The notes: generated from the letters alone by a model not told the origin. A stretch of DNA of 64,000 nucleotides from Solibacillus sp. FSL H8-0538 (GCF_038003525.1 NZ_JBBOPI010000001.1:1975001-2039000); one strand, 5' to 3'; counted from the stretch's first letter, positions 16,511 through 25,688 are shown. Numbers and translations are program-made.

Positions 16511-16834
16511 TTGAAGCGACATAAACTATTACCTTTATCTGAAACAATGCACTACATTTTGCTGGCACTACGAGAACCACTGCACGGCTATGCGATCATG
16601 CAAAAGATAGAGGACATGAGCCGAGGAGAAGTCATAATCGCAGCTGGTACATTGTATGGCGCGGTTGATAACTTACTGAAGCATAATTGGATCGCCCCTG
16701 CTCCGTCCGAAGATAGTCGCCGTAAAGTGTATGGAATTACAAAAGAGGGCCTACACATCTTAGAAATCGAACAGCAACGCCTCGCCCACATACTATCACT
16801 ATATGAAACGAGGAATTCTAATGAAGAGGTTTAA
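16511..16834 (+). CDS. PadR-family transcriptional regulator
   Basis: The protein has 107 residues from TTG 16511 with GGAGG 7 nt upstream. It shows the PadR winged helix: HYILLALREPLHGYAIMQKIE, GTLYGAVDNLLKHNWI and RRKVYGITKEGLHILE, followed by a short C-terminal helix (LAHILSLYE) as in subfamily 2. It should bind the inverted repeat over its own promoter as a dimer. It overlaps the DUF2812 gene by 14 bp. This PadR-DUF2812 pairing is common in Firmicutes, where the membrane protein is often the regulated partner. Confidence 0.9.
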   Translation: MKRHKLLPLSETMHYILLALREPLHGYAIMQKIEDMSRGEVIIAAGTLYGAVDNLLKHNWIAPAPSEDSRRKVYGITKEGLHILEIEQQRLAHILSLYETRNSNEEV

Positions 16835-17432
16835 ACTATTCGCCAATTTAATGAAAGAGGAAGCTTGGATTAACGAACAAATGAGTAGTGGCTATGAATG
16901 CACAAACATAAGTCCAATCGGCATCTACACATTTAAGAAAAATTCGGGTGCTTCAAAAATCGCGCGTATTGATTATCAAAATTATATGCCACATGCTAAA
17001 TTTCACCATTATGTCGCAATGCATGAAGACTTTGGCTGGCAGCATTTAGCTGGTTCACGTTGGACTGGATCCCAATATTGGATAAAAGACGCAAATGGCC
17101 ACGATGAATTATTTTCAGATGCAACGTCCACAATCGCTTATTTTAAACGCTTAATGACCCATTCCCTGTTCACTGCTATATGGATGATTTTGTTTATGAC
17201 GTTACTATCAACAGAAAATAATCTTTTCGCCAAATTTTATAGTATAAAAGCACAATACTTAACGCCTGGCTTATGGGATAAAGAAGGAAGTGCCTTCTGG
17301 TTCTCTTTCCTTTTTGAAACACCTTTTGCGATGATGCGTTTCCTAATACCTTGGTTTTTCGTCATTAGTGCTGTGATGTTTATTTATTCGTTTATTCAAT
17401 ATCGAAAACATTTAAAAAATTTAACCGAATAA
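16821..17432 (+). CDS. DUF2812 membrane protein, partner of PadR
   Basis: The protein has 203 residues from ATG 16821 (AGGA 6 nt upstream), starting inside the padR gene. The soluble N-terminal half has the DUF2812 pattern: EEAWINEQMSSGYECTNI, IARIDYQNY and HEDFGWQHLAG. The C-terminal half has two membrane helices (about residues 110-127 and 172-195). Translation is probably coupled to PadR. Some family members are linked to envelope stress, but the role of this one is unknown. Confidence 0.85.
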   Translation: MKRFKLFANLMKEEAWINEQMSSGYECTNISPIGIYTFKKNSGASKIARIDYQNYMPHAKFHHYVAMHEDFGWQHLAGSRWTGSQYWIKDANGHDELFSDATSTIAYFKRLMTHSLFTAIWMILFMTLLSTENNLFAKFYSIKAQYLTPGLWDKEGSAFWFSFLFETPFAMMRFLIPWFFVISAVMFIYSFIQYRKHLKNLTE

Positions 17433-17435
17433 AAG

Positions 17436-17478
17436 TAAGCTGCGCAAAAAGTGAGATATACACTTTCTGCGCAGCTTA
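17436..17478. terminator. Terminator between convergent DUF2812 and Nudix genes
   Basis: An 18-bp stem with one mismatch (TAAGCTGCGCAAAAAGTG against CACTTTCTGCGCAGCTTA) and a 7-nt loop. It can work on the plus strand and perhaps both. Confidence 0.75.
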
Positions 17479-17539
17479 TTCATTGTCCTAATGCTTCTTT
17501 AATAGATTCGGTTTGCAAATATATAAGAAAGTCACTTTA

Positions 17540-18004
17540 TTAATAGATAATTTCGTCCTTAAACATATTTATAAACTTTCGATGACTCTCGACCATTTTC
17601 TCTGGAAGGTTTGTACATTTGAAATTACGTACTTCCAATGTTTCAGATGGATCGATTTGAAGATGACCGTCCACATCCTTTGTAATAAAAACGGCTGTAA
17701 TACAATATAACTCATCTCCATTTGGAGCTTTCATATAAAATTCATCTCCTGAAAACACATGGAGCAATTTTAAGTTTCGTATATGCAGACCAGTTTCTTC
17801 GAATACTTCTCGTTCAGCCACTTTTTCAAAACTCTCTCCAAGATTCATTAATCCCCCAGGCAAGCCCCATTTCCCTTCAGGACGTTTTTGCAAAAGGACT
17901 TCTCCACTTTCATTTTGAATGATTACAACAGAACCTGGTAAGATTAAAGGTTTTGTCCCTACATATTGCCTAAGATATTTGTAATACTCCATTTGTTCCA
18001 ACAT
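17540..18004 (-). CDS. Nudix hydrolase
   Basis: A complete Nudix box (GGLMNLGESFEKVAEREV then FEETG) occurs near residues 53-75 of a 154-residue product, matching G-x5-E-x7-REUxEExGU. It should hydrolyse a nucleoside diphosphate linked to another moiety using magnesium. Upstream, GTKPLILPGSVVII and VLLQKRPEGKWGLPGG are typical of the MutT-like group. The start at 18004 gives the usual family length; the frame stays open to ATG 18097, so a longer 185-residue form is possible. Neither start has a strong ribosome binding site. Confidence 0.82.
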   Translation of the reverse strand: MLEQMEYYKYLRQYVGTKPLILPGSVVIIQNESGEVLLQKRPEGKWGLPGGLMNLGESFEKVAEREVFEETGLHIRNLKLLHVFSGDEFYMKAPNGDELYCITAVFITKDVDGHLQIDPSETLEVRNFKCTNLPEKMVESHRKFINMFKDEIIY

Positions 18005-18277
18005 TCTCAACCATCCCTTTTCGAATTTATATTCCTCATCAACTGCTGAAGATTCGAGTGTAACATCTTTAACAAAACCGTTTAGAAAATTCCACATCTT
18101 CTATCATACTCAGAGAGCGTAGTAGAAAAGATTACTCTCATTATAATAGTTATTATATACTCATTTATTTTATCCTACGATCATTTGACTAGTAGGAACT
18201 CTGTGATTGCTTTCATTAACTCACAAATATTTAGTATAATGGAAGAAAAGGAACTTACTTGAAGGAAGGTCGATGGA

Positions 18278-18829
18278 TTGACAATCGCTCTTTATTTAAT
18301 TAGCTGTTACCTCATTGGCACGATTATGGCTGCGTATTTCGTTGGTAAATGGTACGGCACGAATTTGCGAGAAGCGAATAGTGGCAATCTCGGCGCTCGA
18401 AATGCCGGTCGAACGCTAGGCAAGGCTGCCTTTTTTATGACGATGATTTTAGATGCTTTAAAAGGCGCCTCTTCGGTATTATTGGGATTTGCATTGGAGA
18501 TTTCTCCATTAATAATCGCACTTGGAATCTTTTTTAGTATCCTCGGTCATTTGTATCCATTTTGGCTGAAATTTAAAGGTGGTAAAGGAATTGCGACAAT
18601 GGCTGGCGGTTTTTTATTTTTCAATCCGCTTTTAATAGCCGCCATGGTTGTAGGCATGCTTCTATCGCTGCCTATTACAAAAAGCCTGACACTTAGTATG
18701 ATTGGTGGTTTTATTACGTATAGTATTGCAATTATGTACGTGGATGCCAATAGCTATTGGCCGCTTCTCTTCGCCCTCATCTTGATTACATGGGAGCATC
18801 GAGATAACCTAAAAGAAAGGGTGAAATAA
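18278..18829 (+). CDS. PlsY-like acyltransferase paralogue
   Basis: The protein has 183 residues from TTG 18278, preceded by GAAGGAAGG. About five membrane helices carry PlsY motifs: SGNLGARNAGR near residue 36, FKGGKGIATMAGG near 96 and HRDNLKER at the C-terminus. PlsY moves acyl groups from acyl-phosphate to glycerol-3-phosphate. The third motif lacks the usual following G-x-E, and the sequence is clearly divergent, so it is probably a paralogue with another acceptor and not the housekeeping PlsY. The stop codon abuts the ATG of the GNAT-aminotransferase fusion, so the two genes form a tight operon. Confidence 0.8.
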   Translation: MTIALYLISCYLIGTIMAAYFVGKWYGTNLREANSGNLGARNAGRTLGKAAFFMTMILDALKGASSVLLGFALEISPLIIALGIFFSILGHLYPFWLKFKGGKGIATMAGGFLFFNPLLIAAMVVGMLLSLPITKSLTLSMIGGFITYSIAIMYVDANSYWPLLFALILITWEHRDNLKERVK

Positions 18830-20389
18830 ATGTATTGGTGCAAAATCGCACAAACAGAACACGAATTCGAGGCAATTGCGGCATTAAATTACGAAACATT
18901 TGTGGAGGAAATCCCGCAGCATACACCTACCGAAACAAGGCGATTAGTCGATAAATTTCACAGTGACAATACATACATCGTCGTTTATAAAGACCTAGAG
19001 CTTGTCGGAATGCTGGCAGTTCGTATTCAGCGGCCATTTTCGTTAGATGGTAAAATCGGAGAGGTCGAGCAGTACTTAAACGAAGAAGATTGTCTAAAGC
19101 TATGCGAAATTCGGTTACTTTCGGTGAAAAAACAGTACCGCAATGGTCGTGTATTCCTACAGCTTGCGAATGCATTGTATCGCTATGTTTTTGATGCGGG
19201 CTATAGCGCGGCAGTCATATCTGGAACAACACGAGAGGAAAAACTGTATACACAGCTTGGATTTGAAGCATTTGCACCAGCAGTTGGAGCCGAAGAGGCA
19301 CTATTTTTACCTATGGTGCTACGACGTGCAGACGGGCTTATTTTAGGGGAACGACTACAGCGCAAGGATATTTCATTTTGTCCTGGTCCTGTCGCACAAA
19401 AAAATGAACTGACCTATACAGCACTTTCTCATCGTTCGTCTCTTTTCAAATCATTATATGACGAGATGCTCAGTAAGCTATCTGAACTGAGTGGAGCCCG
19501 TTATGTGACGCCTGTTGTCGGAACTGGTACGCTCGCAAATGATCTAATGCTTGGACAAATAAAGGCTCAATTTGGCGAGCAACGTGGACTCCTACTCAGT
19601 AATGGGGAATTCGGTAACCGGCTTGTTCGTCAAGCACAAAATTGGCAGCTGTCGTTTGACGTATATGATGTGCCATTTAGTGAGCCGTATAGCCTAGAAG
19701 AACTTGAAACGTATTTATCTTCAAGTAATTATGCTTGGCTTTGTGTTGTTCACGGAGAGACATCACTAGGAATTTGCAATAATTTAGAGGCCATTACTAC
19801 AGTTGCACAGCGGTATCATGTAGCAGTATGTGCAGACTGTATTAGTTCTTTTGGAACATTCCCCTTTACGATGGACGGATTATTTATGGCGACAGCGGTG
19901 AGTGGAAAGGCGCTTGGTGCACTGGGCGGTCTGGCATTTATTTTCACCAACACAATACCAGTTGACAGTGAGGCACCTCTTTATAGTAATCTTGCTAATT
20001 ATTTTAAAAACCAAGTTCCATTCACGATGCCTGCTAGTTTTGTAGCATCTACTGTAGATGCACTAAAAAAGTATCCAGAGCGCTATGTGCTGTTACAGAA
20101 GCGGCTTAAAATGCTACTAAATGAGCCGCAACTTGATAGTTACCGCATCAAAACACATCATTATCCAATTGTTGTCACATACCAATTTCCCGAAGCGCTT
20201 GCTTATTTCGGCCGTGATGCGCGGTTAAATGGCTTTATGTTGCACGATGAAAGTGGGTATTTAAAGCAACATGCACTCACACAAATTTCAATGATACAGC
20301 CGCATTTCGAACAAGATTTGCAGCGTCTACTTGCCTTTTTATCTAACTATGAGACAACAATAATCCCATCTGAAAAACGAGGCATTTAG
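18830..20389 (+). CDS. GNAT acyltransferase-class V aminotransferase fusion
   Basis: This 519-residue protein has two domains. Residues 1-170 look like a GNAT-type acyltransferase of the FeeM/AHL-synthase kind: ALNYETFVEEIPQH, LVGMLAVRIQRPF, CEIRLLSVKKQYRNGRVFLQ and EKLYTQLGFEAF. Residues 185-500 are a fold-type I, class V PLP aminotransferase related to alanine-glyoxylate/AEP transaminases: TPVVGTGTLANDLM, VVHGETSLGI, CADCISSFG (PLP-binding Asp) and the lysine in AVSGKALGALGG. It starts with no gap after the PlsY-like gene (AGAAAGGGTG supplies the site). The combination suggests transamination plus N-acylation of an amino compound, with the PlsY paralogue adding or using another acyl group. 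No substrate can be named. Confidence 0.75.
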   Translation: MYWCKIAQTEHEFEAIAALNYETFVEEIPQHTPTETRRLVDKFHSDNTYIVVYKDLELVGMLAVRIQRPFSLDGKIGEVEQYLNEEDCLKLCEIRLLSVKKQYRNGRVFLQLANALYRYVFDAGYSAAVISGTTREEKLYTQLGFEAFAPAVGAEEALFLPMVLRRADGLILGERLQRKDISFCPGPVAQKNELTYTALSHRSSLFKSLYDEMLSKLSELSGARYVTPVVGTGTLANDLMLGQIKAQFGEQRGLLLSNGEFGNRLVRQAQNWQLSFDVYDVPFSEPYSLEELETYLSSSNYAWLCVVHGETSLGICNNLEAITTVAQRYHVAVCADCISSFGTFPFTMDGLFMATAVSGKALGALGGLAFIFTNTIPVDSEAPLYSNLANYFKNQVPFTMPASFVASTVDALKKYPERYVLLQKRLKMLLNEPQLDSYRIKTHHYPIVVTYQFPEALAYFGRDARLNGFMLHDESGYLKQHALTQISMIQPHFEQDLQRLLAFLSNYETTIIPSEKRGI

Positions 20390-20405
20390 CTTGCCTCGTT
20401 TTTTG
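20374..20405 (+). terminator. Terminator of the PlsY/GNAT-aminotransferase operon
   Basis: The stem AAAACGAGGCA / TGCCTCGTTTT begins within the last codons of the fusion gene and ends in TTTTTTG. Confidence 0.85.
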
Positions 20406-20435
20406 ATTCCTTGTGCCTTATTCCCGCCCTTATCT

Positions 20436-21158
20436 TTATTCTAAATCGAGAAATAATTCAGCTAAAACTTTATCTTTTGCTTCCAAGTAGCGTCTCGTAA
20501 GTATGTAATGAATCGTTTCTTCATAGCGGATCTCATTTATGGGCCCATCGTCAAAATTATAAATCGTGGCATTTGGATAACCTAATAAAATCGGCGAATG
20601 AGTAGCAATTATAAACTGCGCATCATGCTCTAGTTCCTTTATAATACGCATTAGACTAAGCTGACGCGTCGGGGATAGCGCTGCCTCTGGTTCATCTAAC
20701 AGATAAATGGATTTTTCCCCAAAGGCATGACGAAATAATGATAAAAATGACTCCCCATGTGATTGATGATGTAGAGATTTCCCACCGTATGCATCGTACT
20801 TCCTACCATCTTCCAATTGATCGATGTGACTTGCAAATTGATAAAATGTTTCAGCACGTAAAAAAAATCCTCTTGCTACTTTTTGCTCCCATGAAAGACG
20901 AATATAGTCACTTAAATGCGACCCCGCTTCATGTACATCATAGAGATGATTTCGACTACCACCCGCTGTATTAAAATCACATAAATCCGCAATTGCTTCA
21001 AGCAGTGTAGATTTACCCGAACCATTTTCACCTACAAAAAATGTCACATTATTCGGTATATCAAGTTCATTAAAATCTTCTAAAAAAGAAATGTTAAATG
21101 GATATCTTTGTTTTTCAGGAATTTTCTCACTTAAATACCGCACCGTTTTTAAATACAT
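20436..21158 (-). CDS. AAA/SMC-like predicted ATPase
   Basis: This 240-residue soluble protein has ABC/SMC-type ATPase motifs: Walker A FVGENGSGKSTLLEA near residue 42, signature-like HGESFLSLF near 132, Walker B IYLLDEPEAALSP near 149, and the switch histidine in IIATHSPIL near 180. It fits the single-domain predicted ATPases of the COG3910 type, which have no membrane partner. The function is unknown. It is single, convergent with the fusion gene. GGAGA lies 5 nt before the ATG. Confidence 0.8.
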   Translation of the reverse strand: MYLKTVRYLSEKIPEKQRYPFNISFLEDFNELDIPNNVTFFVGENGSGKSTLLEAIADLCDFNTAGGSRNHLYDVHEAGSHLSDYIRLSWEQKVARGFFLRAETFYQFASHIDQLEDGRKYDAYGGKSLHHQSHGESFLSLFRHAFGEKSIYLLDEPEAALSPTRQLSLMRIIKELEHDAQFIIATHSPILLGYPNATIYNFDDGPINEIRYEETIHYILTRRYLEAKDKVLAELFLDLE

Positions 21159-21260
21159 AGGCTCTCCATTCTCATTTGAATTTTAAATTTTGACTCAAAC
21201 TATTTTATATTGGGGTATTGTTGCATTAATTATACTCAAATAACAATAGCCATCACTAAT

Positions 21261-21788
21261 TCATTTCAAACTCCGCCGTTTACGTCTCAATGTGCATTTC
21301 ATAACATATTCCCAAATCCCACATAAACAAACCACCCCACCAAACAGTCCTAAAAAGACAACCGGTGAGATGATTTTCATAAAAGACAGGCCAAGCATCG
21401 TGACCCCAACAATTACATAATGATGCACTGCGTCTAAATGGTAGCTTTTCTGTTGCACATGCCAAGCGCGAAAATAACCTTGCATGGCACCAAGGAACAC
21501 CTGTAATATGAGCACAACATACAACAGCAGCTCGAATGAATGATCTAACAAGCTAACTAACACATACACAGCGCCCATGCCAATATAAATGAACGAAATA
21601 GTCCCCGGTTTTCTTTTCTGAAAGAGCCGATAACCGAACGCCGCCGCAAAGGAATGGAGCGCAAATAACCAGGCAAACATTGTGAACGTCAGCGATACTT
21701 GTTTGAGCCAAAGTATATAATACGGAAAAATCACGACCTGTCCGACTGTTACAAGTAGCGGTAAGTATTTCGTGCTTTTATTGTTCAT
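21261..21788 (-). CDS. Hypothetical membrane protein, partner of FAD oxidase
   Basis: This 175-residue protein has five or six predicted helices, at about residues 8-28, 33-50, 64-82, 86-105, 122-140 and 143-162, and a basic tail KCTLRRKRRSLK. Its ATG lies inside the oxidase gene (11-bp overlap) with GAGGAAGC 5 nt upstream, so the two are translationally linked. The family is not recognised. It may anchor or pass electrons to the oxidase, which is inference from the coupling alone. Confidence 0.6.
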   Translation of the reverse strand: MNNKSTKYLPLLVTVGQVVIFPYYILWLKQVSLTFTMFAWLFALHSFAAAFGYRLFQKRKPGTISFIYIGMGAVYVLVSLLDHSFELLLYVVLILQVFLGAMQGYFRAWHVQQKSYHLDAVHHYVIVGVTMLGLSFMKIISPVVFLGLFGGVVCLCGIWEYVMKCTLRRKRRSLK

Positions 21789-23250
21789 AAGCTGCTTCCT
21801 CGCTCAAGTAATTATCATAAAAAAGATTCACAAACACTTCATTTGGGTCTTCGGCTAGCTTATCCTGCTTAAACGTTTTCCAGTTCGGATAAGACTTTTG
21901 AAACTGCTCTGTCGTTTGATAACGATAATACGGAAGATAATAGGTACCTGCATGCGCAAGCGTTAAGTCCGTCCACTGCTGGATGATGTTTTGTGCATTT
22001 TCTATATCTTTTTTATTTAAGCCATGCTGTATTAAAATAACAAGTCCTAACATATCCTCCCGTGCATAATTCAGTGTTGTCACGTCGTCTTTCTCCACAT
22101 AGCGCACCGTAATATTATGCACTTTAAAGTCTTCATTTTTATCTTTCGCTGAGAGTAGCTTTCCTAAATCCTTCATATAATCTGCGTACGCGTCAACCGG
22201 CACAAAAAACTCCTGTAGTACTTCCACCTTACCTGGCTTCTTAAATTCCATAAATGTTGATTCGGAGCGCATGACGTTATTGCGGGTTATCGTTTCCCCG
22301 TCAAGCGAATGAATATAGCGTTTTTGTGTTGTCCAAAATAAATCTTCTAATGGCCCCCCTTGTCGTCCGAGATCTAGTGCAAGCTTACTTAAACGCATGC
22401 CTTGCTCACCTTTCAGTGGGGTTTCGGTATCCTGCTTACCTGTTTCGAGATAATTAATCGCATACATTTCCTGTAAAAACGAGCCAGGTGCAACACTTAC
22501 TCTCGCATAATGCATTGCAATCGTTGGATCATCTAGTACATGATTAAAATACGTTTCATATTCTGTCGTTTTTAGTGCTTCTGTTTGAATCGCGTACAAG
22601 TCATTTTCCGTTAGTTCAAGCGTGACATCTAAAATGACTCCGAATAATCCGTAGCCGCCGAGTACGTTAGCTAGTTGCTCCTTGTTTTGTTCATGCGTTA
22701 ACGTTTGAATATCCCCATTTGGCGTAAGCAGCGTCATTGCCTTCACTGTGCCTGCCATTGGTCCAAAGCGAATATCCCTGCCATGCGCATTAATGGACAG
22801 CGAGCCGCCTACCGTGAAAATAGATTGGGATTGCGTTACTTTTAATGCGAGCCCGTACTCCTGAATTGCTTCCTGCACATCCTCCCAAGTTGCGCCGCTC
22901 TCTACACGCACTGTCTTTTCCTGCACATTTACTTCGAGTACTTCATTGAATGTTTTCATGTCGAGCACAATGCCATTTTTATAATATGTATGTCCACCCT
23001 GAGAGTGTTGTAAACCAGCAATGGAAATGTGCTGTCCTTCTACGTTCGCCTGCTTAACAATTTGCTGCAGCGCCGCAGAATTGTCAGCAGTAACAACACG
23101 ATCAATTTTTTCCGGCAGTAGTCCTGTATAATCCGTTGTTAAATTCGTTTGTGAAAGTCCATATTTCCGCTTTTCAATCGGGATGTTAAAAAAGATGCCA
23201 GTGCCTAAAATGCACACAAGTATAGCAAGAAACCAAGTTTTTTTCAGCAT
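21778..23250 (-). CDS. Membrane-anchored FAD-binding oxidoreductase
   Basis: This 490-residue protein has an N-terminal membrane anchor (residues 5-24) and a PCMH/FAD_binding_4 domain: HISIAGLQHSQGG near 73, VRVESGATWEDVQEAIQEYG near 114 and SIFTVGGSLSINAHGRDI near 144. The C-terminal part (VHNITVRYVEKDD, YLPYYRYQT) resembles aldonolactone oxidases. It probably oxidises a sugar lactone or alcohol with FAD at the outer face of the membrane; the substrate is unknown. GGAG lies 10 nt before the ATG. It overlaps the following five- or six-helix gene. Confidence 0.8.
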   Translation of the reverse strand: MLKKTWFLAILVCILGTGIFFNIPIEKRKYGLSQTNLTTDYTGLLPEKIDRVVTADNSAALQQIVKQANVEGQHISIAGLQHSQGGHTYYKNGIVLDMKTFNEVLEVNVQEKTVRVESGATWEDVQEAIQEYGLALKVTQSQSIFTVGGSLSINAHGRDIRFGPMAGTVKAMTLLTPNGDIQTLTHEQNKEQLANVLGGYGLFGVILDVTLELTENDLYAIQTEALKTTEYETYFNHVLDDPTIAMHYARVSVAPGSFLQEMYAINYLETGKQDTETPLKGEQGMRLSKLALDLGRQGGPLEDLFWTTQKRYIHSLDGETITRNNVMRSESTFMEFKKPGKVEVLQEFFVPVDAYADYMKDLGKLLSAKDKNEDFKVHNITVRYVEKDDVTTLNYAREDMLGLVILIQHGLNKKDIENAQNIIQQWTDLTLAHAGTYYLPYYRYQTTEQFQKSYPNWKTFKQDKLAEDPNEVFVNLFYDNYLSEEAAYEQ

Positions 23251-23341
23251 ATGTAGTTAGCTCCTTCAGTGGAAATTAATTATTAATACGATTATATAAT
23301 AAAAGTTCGTTTTTGTGTAATTTTTCACTTTTAGAATAAAA

Positions 23342-23380
23342 AAGAGAGTAAAGCACCTTATAAAGTGTCTTACTCTCTTA
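23342..23380 (-). terminator. Terminator of the YcdB-like gene
   Basis: AGAGAGTAAGACAC pairs with GTGCTTTACTCTCT on the minus strand across an 8-nt loop, followed by TTTTTTATTC. Confidence 0.75.
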
Positions 23381-23437
23381 TGCTTTATTTTATCGGAATA
23401 ACCACTTTTGCAGACTTCTCAAGTTGCTTAATTTAAC

Positions 23438-24811
23438 CTAAAATTTCACAAATCCAGTGTCCACATATGTGATTTCACCTGTTACCGCATCAATGCTTTC
23501 GATATTTCCACCTGTTGGGGAATCCGGATAATCGATCATATAGGCAAGCTCATATACATTTTCATCGAGATCCGTTCGCTCAAATGTTAATTGCACGTTG
23601 ACCCGATCGCGAGCTAGTGCATTTGCTTCATCTATAGTAATCATTGGTGGTGTCAGTTTATTTAGCTCTGCATACGGAATTTTAGGCACTGTTAAGGATA
23701 GTATTCGTGCGTACGTAAAGTCTATTATCATTTCAACTGCGTGCTCATGTAGTTGAATGTCTTTGAAATGATAGACGAAGCGAATTATTATATAACTTTC
23801 CTCGCCCCATGTAGATGGACTAAATAGTGATTTTTCAAGCAATGCTGTCGTATTTGGTGTTCGTTCTAACTTATAATTTCCGTATTCTTCTCCGACAACA
23901 TATCTCAGCGCTTTAAAAGCTCGTTCATATAATTGCTCCTTCGTGTAATTATAAATAACTGGCTCTGGTACATACAAAAAATTGTAATTATCAATTATTT
24001 CATCAATTACGTCGTCTTGCACAATCGACCATGATTGTAAATGATCATCCTCGAATACTTCCACCATTGCTTGTTCATCGTCACCGACAATTAATGTATG
24101 AAGTCGTTCGGAGACAACTACATTAGGTAATTCATCATAGCCGATATTTTGTAGCTCTGGAAAATCCGATAAATATTTTATACGGCCATGTACATCGACA
24201 CCAAATACATTATAATTTGGGACATAGTTATAACTCCAAGGTCGATTAGACGTTTCTAAACCAAGTACAATCAGTTGTTCCTGACGCAGTTTTTCCACTG
24301 CCTCTTCCGTTAATATCCATGTTTCAGGATAATTTACCGTATAATCATCATGAAAAAATGAAGCACTACTGAAAGTCCCGTCCTTTTGAATCGTTACATG
24401 TGCACCGCTATTCGGAAGCGCCATACCATATCGATCATCGGTTGCCTCAAAAATTGCTAAATAATTTGCATCAAAATCAACGAGCGCATCGAGTGTTAAC
24501 GGTCGATCATCAAAAGTTTCAATAATTTCATAGGCAAGTGCTCGAATTTGTTCTGCAGGTACCTCTTTAGTCTCGTAATTCTGGCAATCACTCGTTTCGA
24601 TTATTTCACTATTTGAATAAGTCTCATCTTCATCCTCAAAAAATGGCTCGTTATAAATATTAATACACGTTATACAACCATCTTGTTCATGCACTTCCCC
24701 CGCGACATTTTCCTCTTCATCATAGAAAAGCATAATTTCAGCATCAATTATTTTCATTTTAGTTAAAGGTATTTTTGTAAATTTCTGTAGTTTATGTAAT
24801 ATGTCTTTCAC
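23438..24811 (-). CDS. YcdB/YcdC-domain (PepSY-like) protein
   Basis: This 457-residue acidic protein has no signal peptide. The C-terminal half shows YcdB/PepSY-type repeats: TPPMITIDEANALARDRV near residue 382, YELAYMIDYPDSPTGG, and the closing IDAVTGEITYVDTG, which is the standard PepSY ending. The N-terminal half carries an acidic stretch, FFEDEDETYSNSE, and a duplicated LRQEQLIVLGLE region. The function is unknown. The start is odd: AAGGA directly abuts the GTG at 24811, leaving no spacer, and the next ATG (24757) lacks a site; a non-standard start a few codons downstream (ATA, 8 nt after AAGGAG) would be better spaced. Confidence 0.7.
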   Translation of the reverse strand: MKDILHKLQKFTKIPLTKMKIIDAEIMLFYDEEENVAGEVHEQDGCITCINIYNEPFFEDEDETYSNSEIIETSDCQNYETKEVPAEQIRALAYEIIETFDDRPLTLDALVDFDANYLAIFEATDDRYGMALPNSGAHVTIQKDGTFSSASFFHDDYTVNYPETWILTEEAVEKLRQEQLIVLGLETSNRPWSYNYVPNYNVFGVDVHGRIKYLSDFPELQNIGYDELPNVVVSERLHTLIVGDDEQAMVEVFEDDHLQSWSIVQDDVIDEIIDNYNFLYVPEPVIYNYTKEQLYERAFKALRYVVGEEYGNYKLERTPNTTALLEKSLFSPSTWGEESYIIIRFVYHFKDIQLHEHAVEMIIDFTYARILSLTVPKIPYAELNKLTPPMITIDEANALARDRVNVQLTFERTDLDENVYELAYMIDYPDSPTGGNIESIDAVTGEITYVDTGFVKF

Positions 24812-25088
24812 TCCTTATCTTTACAAATGCACTTAATTTAACCGATTCTTAAAAAAAGCACTATTGTTATAACTATGTTGATTTTTTGAAAGTAATTCAA
24901 TACCAAACAAAACGCCTAAACTGAATTCAATTATTAATTCACCCTATACATGAATGTTCGTATTTTCACCCTACCTAAATAAACACTTCTACGCATATTT
25001 AATAAAACCTTTTTTAAATTGAAATGGTATGTTTTTTATTCGTATGTTAAATTTATAAATATTACCATATTTAAAGGTGGGATTTTCG

Positions 25089-25688
25089 TTGATTACTTTT
25101 ATTTTACTAACTTTATTTGTCGTGATTAGCCCGGGAATCGATACGGCACTCGTTACAAAAACGGCGATCTCACATGGTCAGCAGGCTGGCTATAAAACAG
25201 CGCTTGGCATTACGACCGGCTCACTCGTACATACGTTAGCGGCAGCACTTGGCCTGTCTGCGATCATAATGCAGTCCGCTGTAGCGTTTAATGTGATTAA
25301 ATGGGTAGGGGCGCTGTATCTAATTTACCTTGGCGTATCTGCGTTTATTCAACTTGGTCAAAAGAAGGGTGCTCAGCCGAAGAAGTTGTCTATTGGAGGG
25401 TCACCGTTTAAACAAGGGTTGCTTACGAATTTACTCAATCCAAAAGTAGCGGTATTCTTTTTAACCTTCTTACCACAGTTTGTGACGAACGAAGGCTCCG
25501 CGATAATCCAGCTACTCGCTATGGGGCTCACTTATGCTGTACTGTCAATTCTTTGGTTCATTTTGTATGTATTTTTCATTGGCTATGTGCGGGAATGGCT
25601 CATGTCACCAATCATCCAGAGCCGCATTGAAAAAGCAACTGGGATTGTGTTAATTGGATTCGGATTGAAGTTAGCGTTAGATAATTAA
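25089..25688 (+). CDS. LysE/RhtB family amino acid exporter
   Basis: The protein has 199 residues from TTG 25089 (AAAGGTGG about 8 nt upstream), with five or six helices. It has family hallmarks: VVISPGIDTALVTKTAISHG at the start, GYKTALGITTGSLVHTLAAALG, LYLIYLGVSAF and FKQGLLTNLLNPKVAVFFLTFLPQF. These proteins export amino acids such as lysine, threonine or homoserine. A GTG at 25077 overlaps the ribosome binding site and is not chosen. No regulator is adjacent. Confidence 0.88.
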   Translation: MITFILLTLFVVISPGIDTALVTKTAISHGQQAGYKTALGITTGSLVHTLAAALGLSAIIMQSAVAFNVIKWVGALYLIYLGVSAFIQLGQKKGAQPKKLSIGGSPFKQGLLTNLLNPKVAVFFLTFLPQFVTNEGSAIIQLLAMGLTYAVLSILWFILYVFFIGYVREWLMSPIIQSRIEKATGIVLIGFGLKLALDN

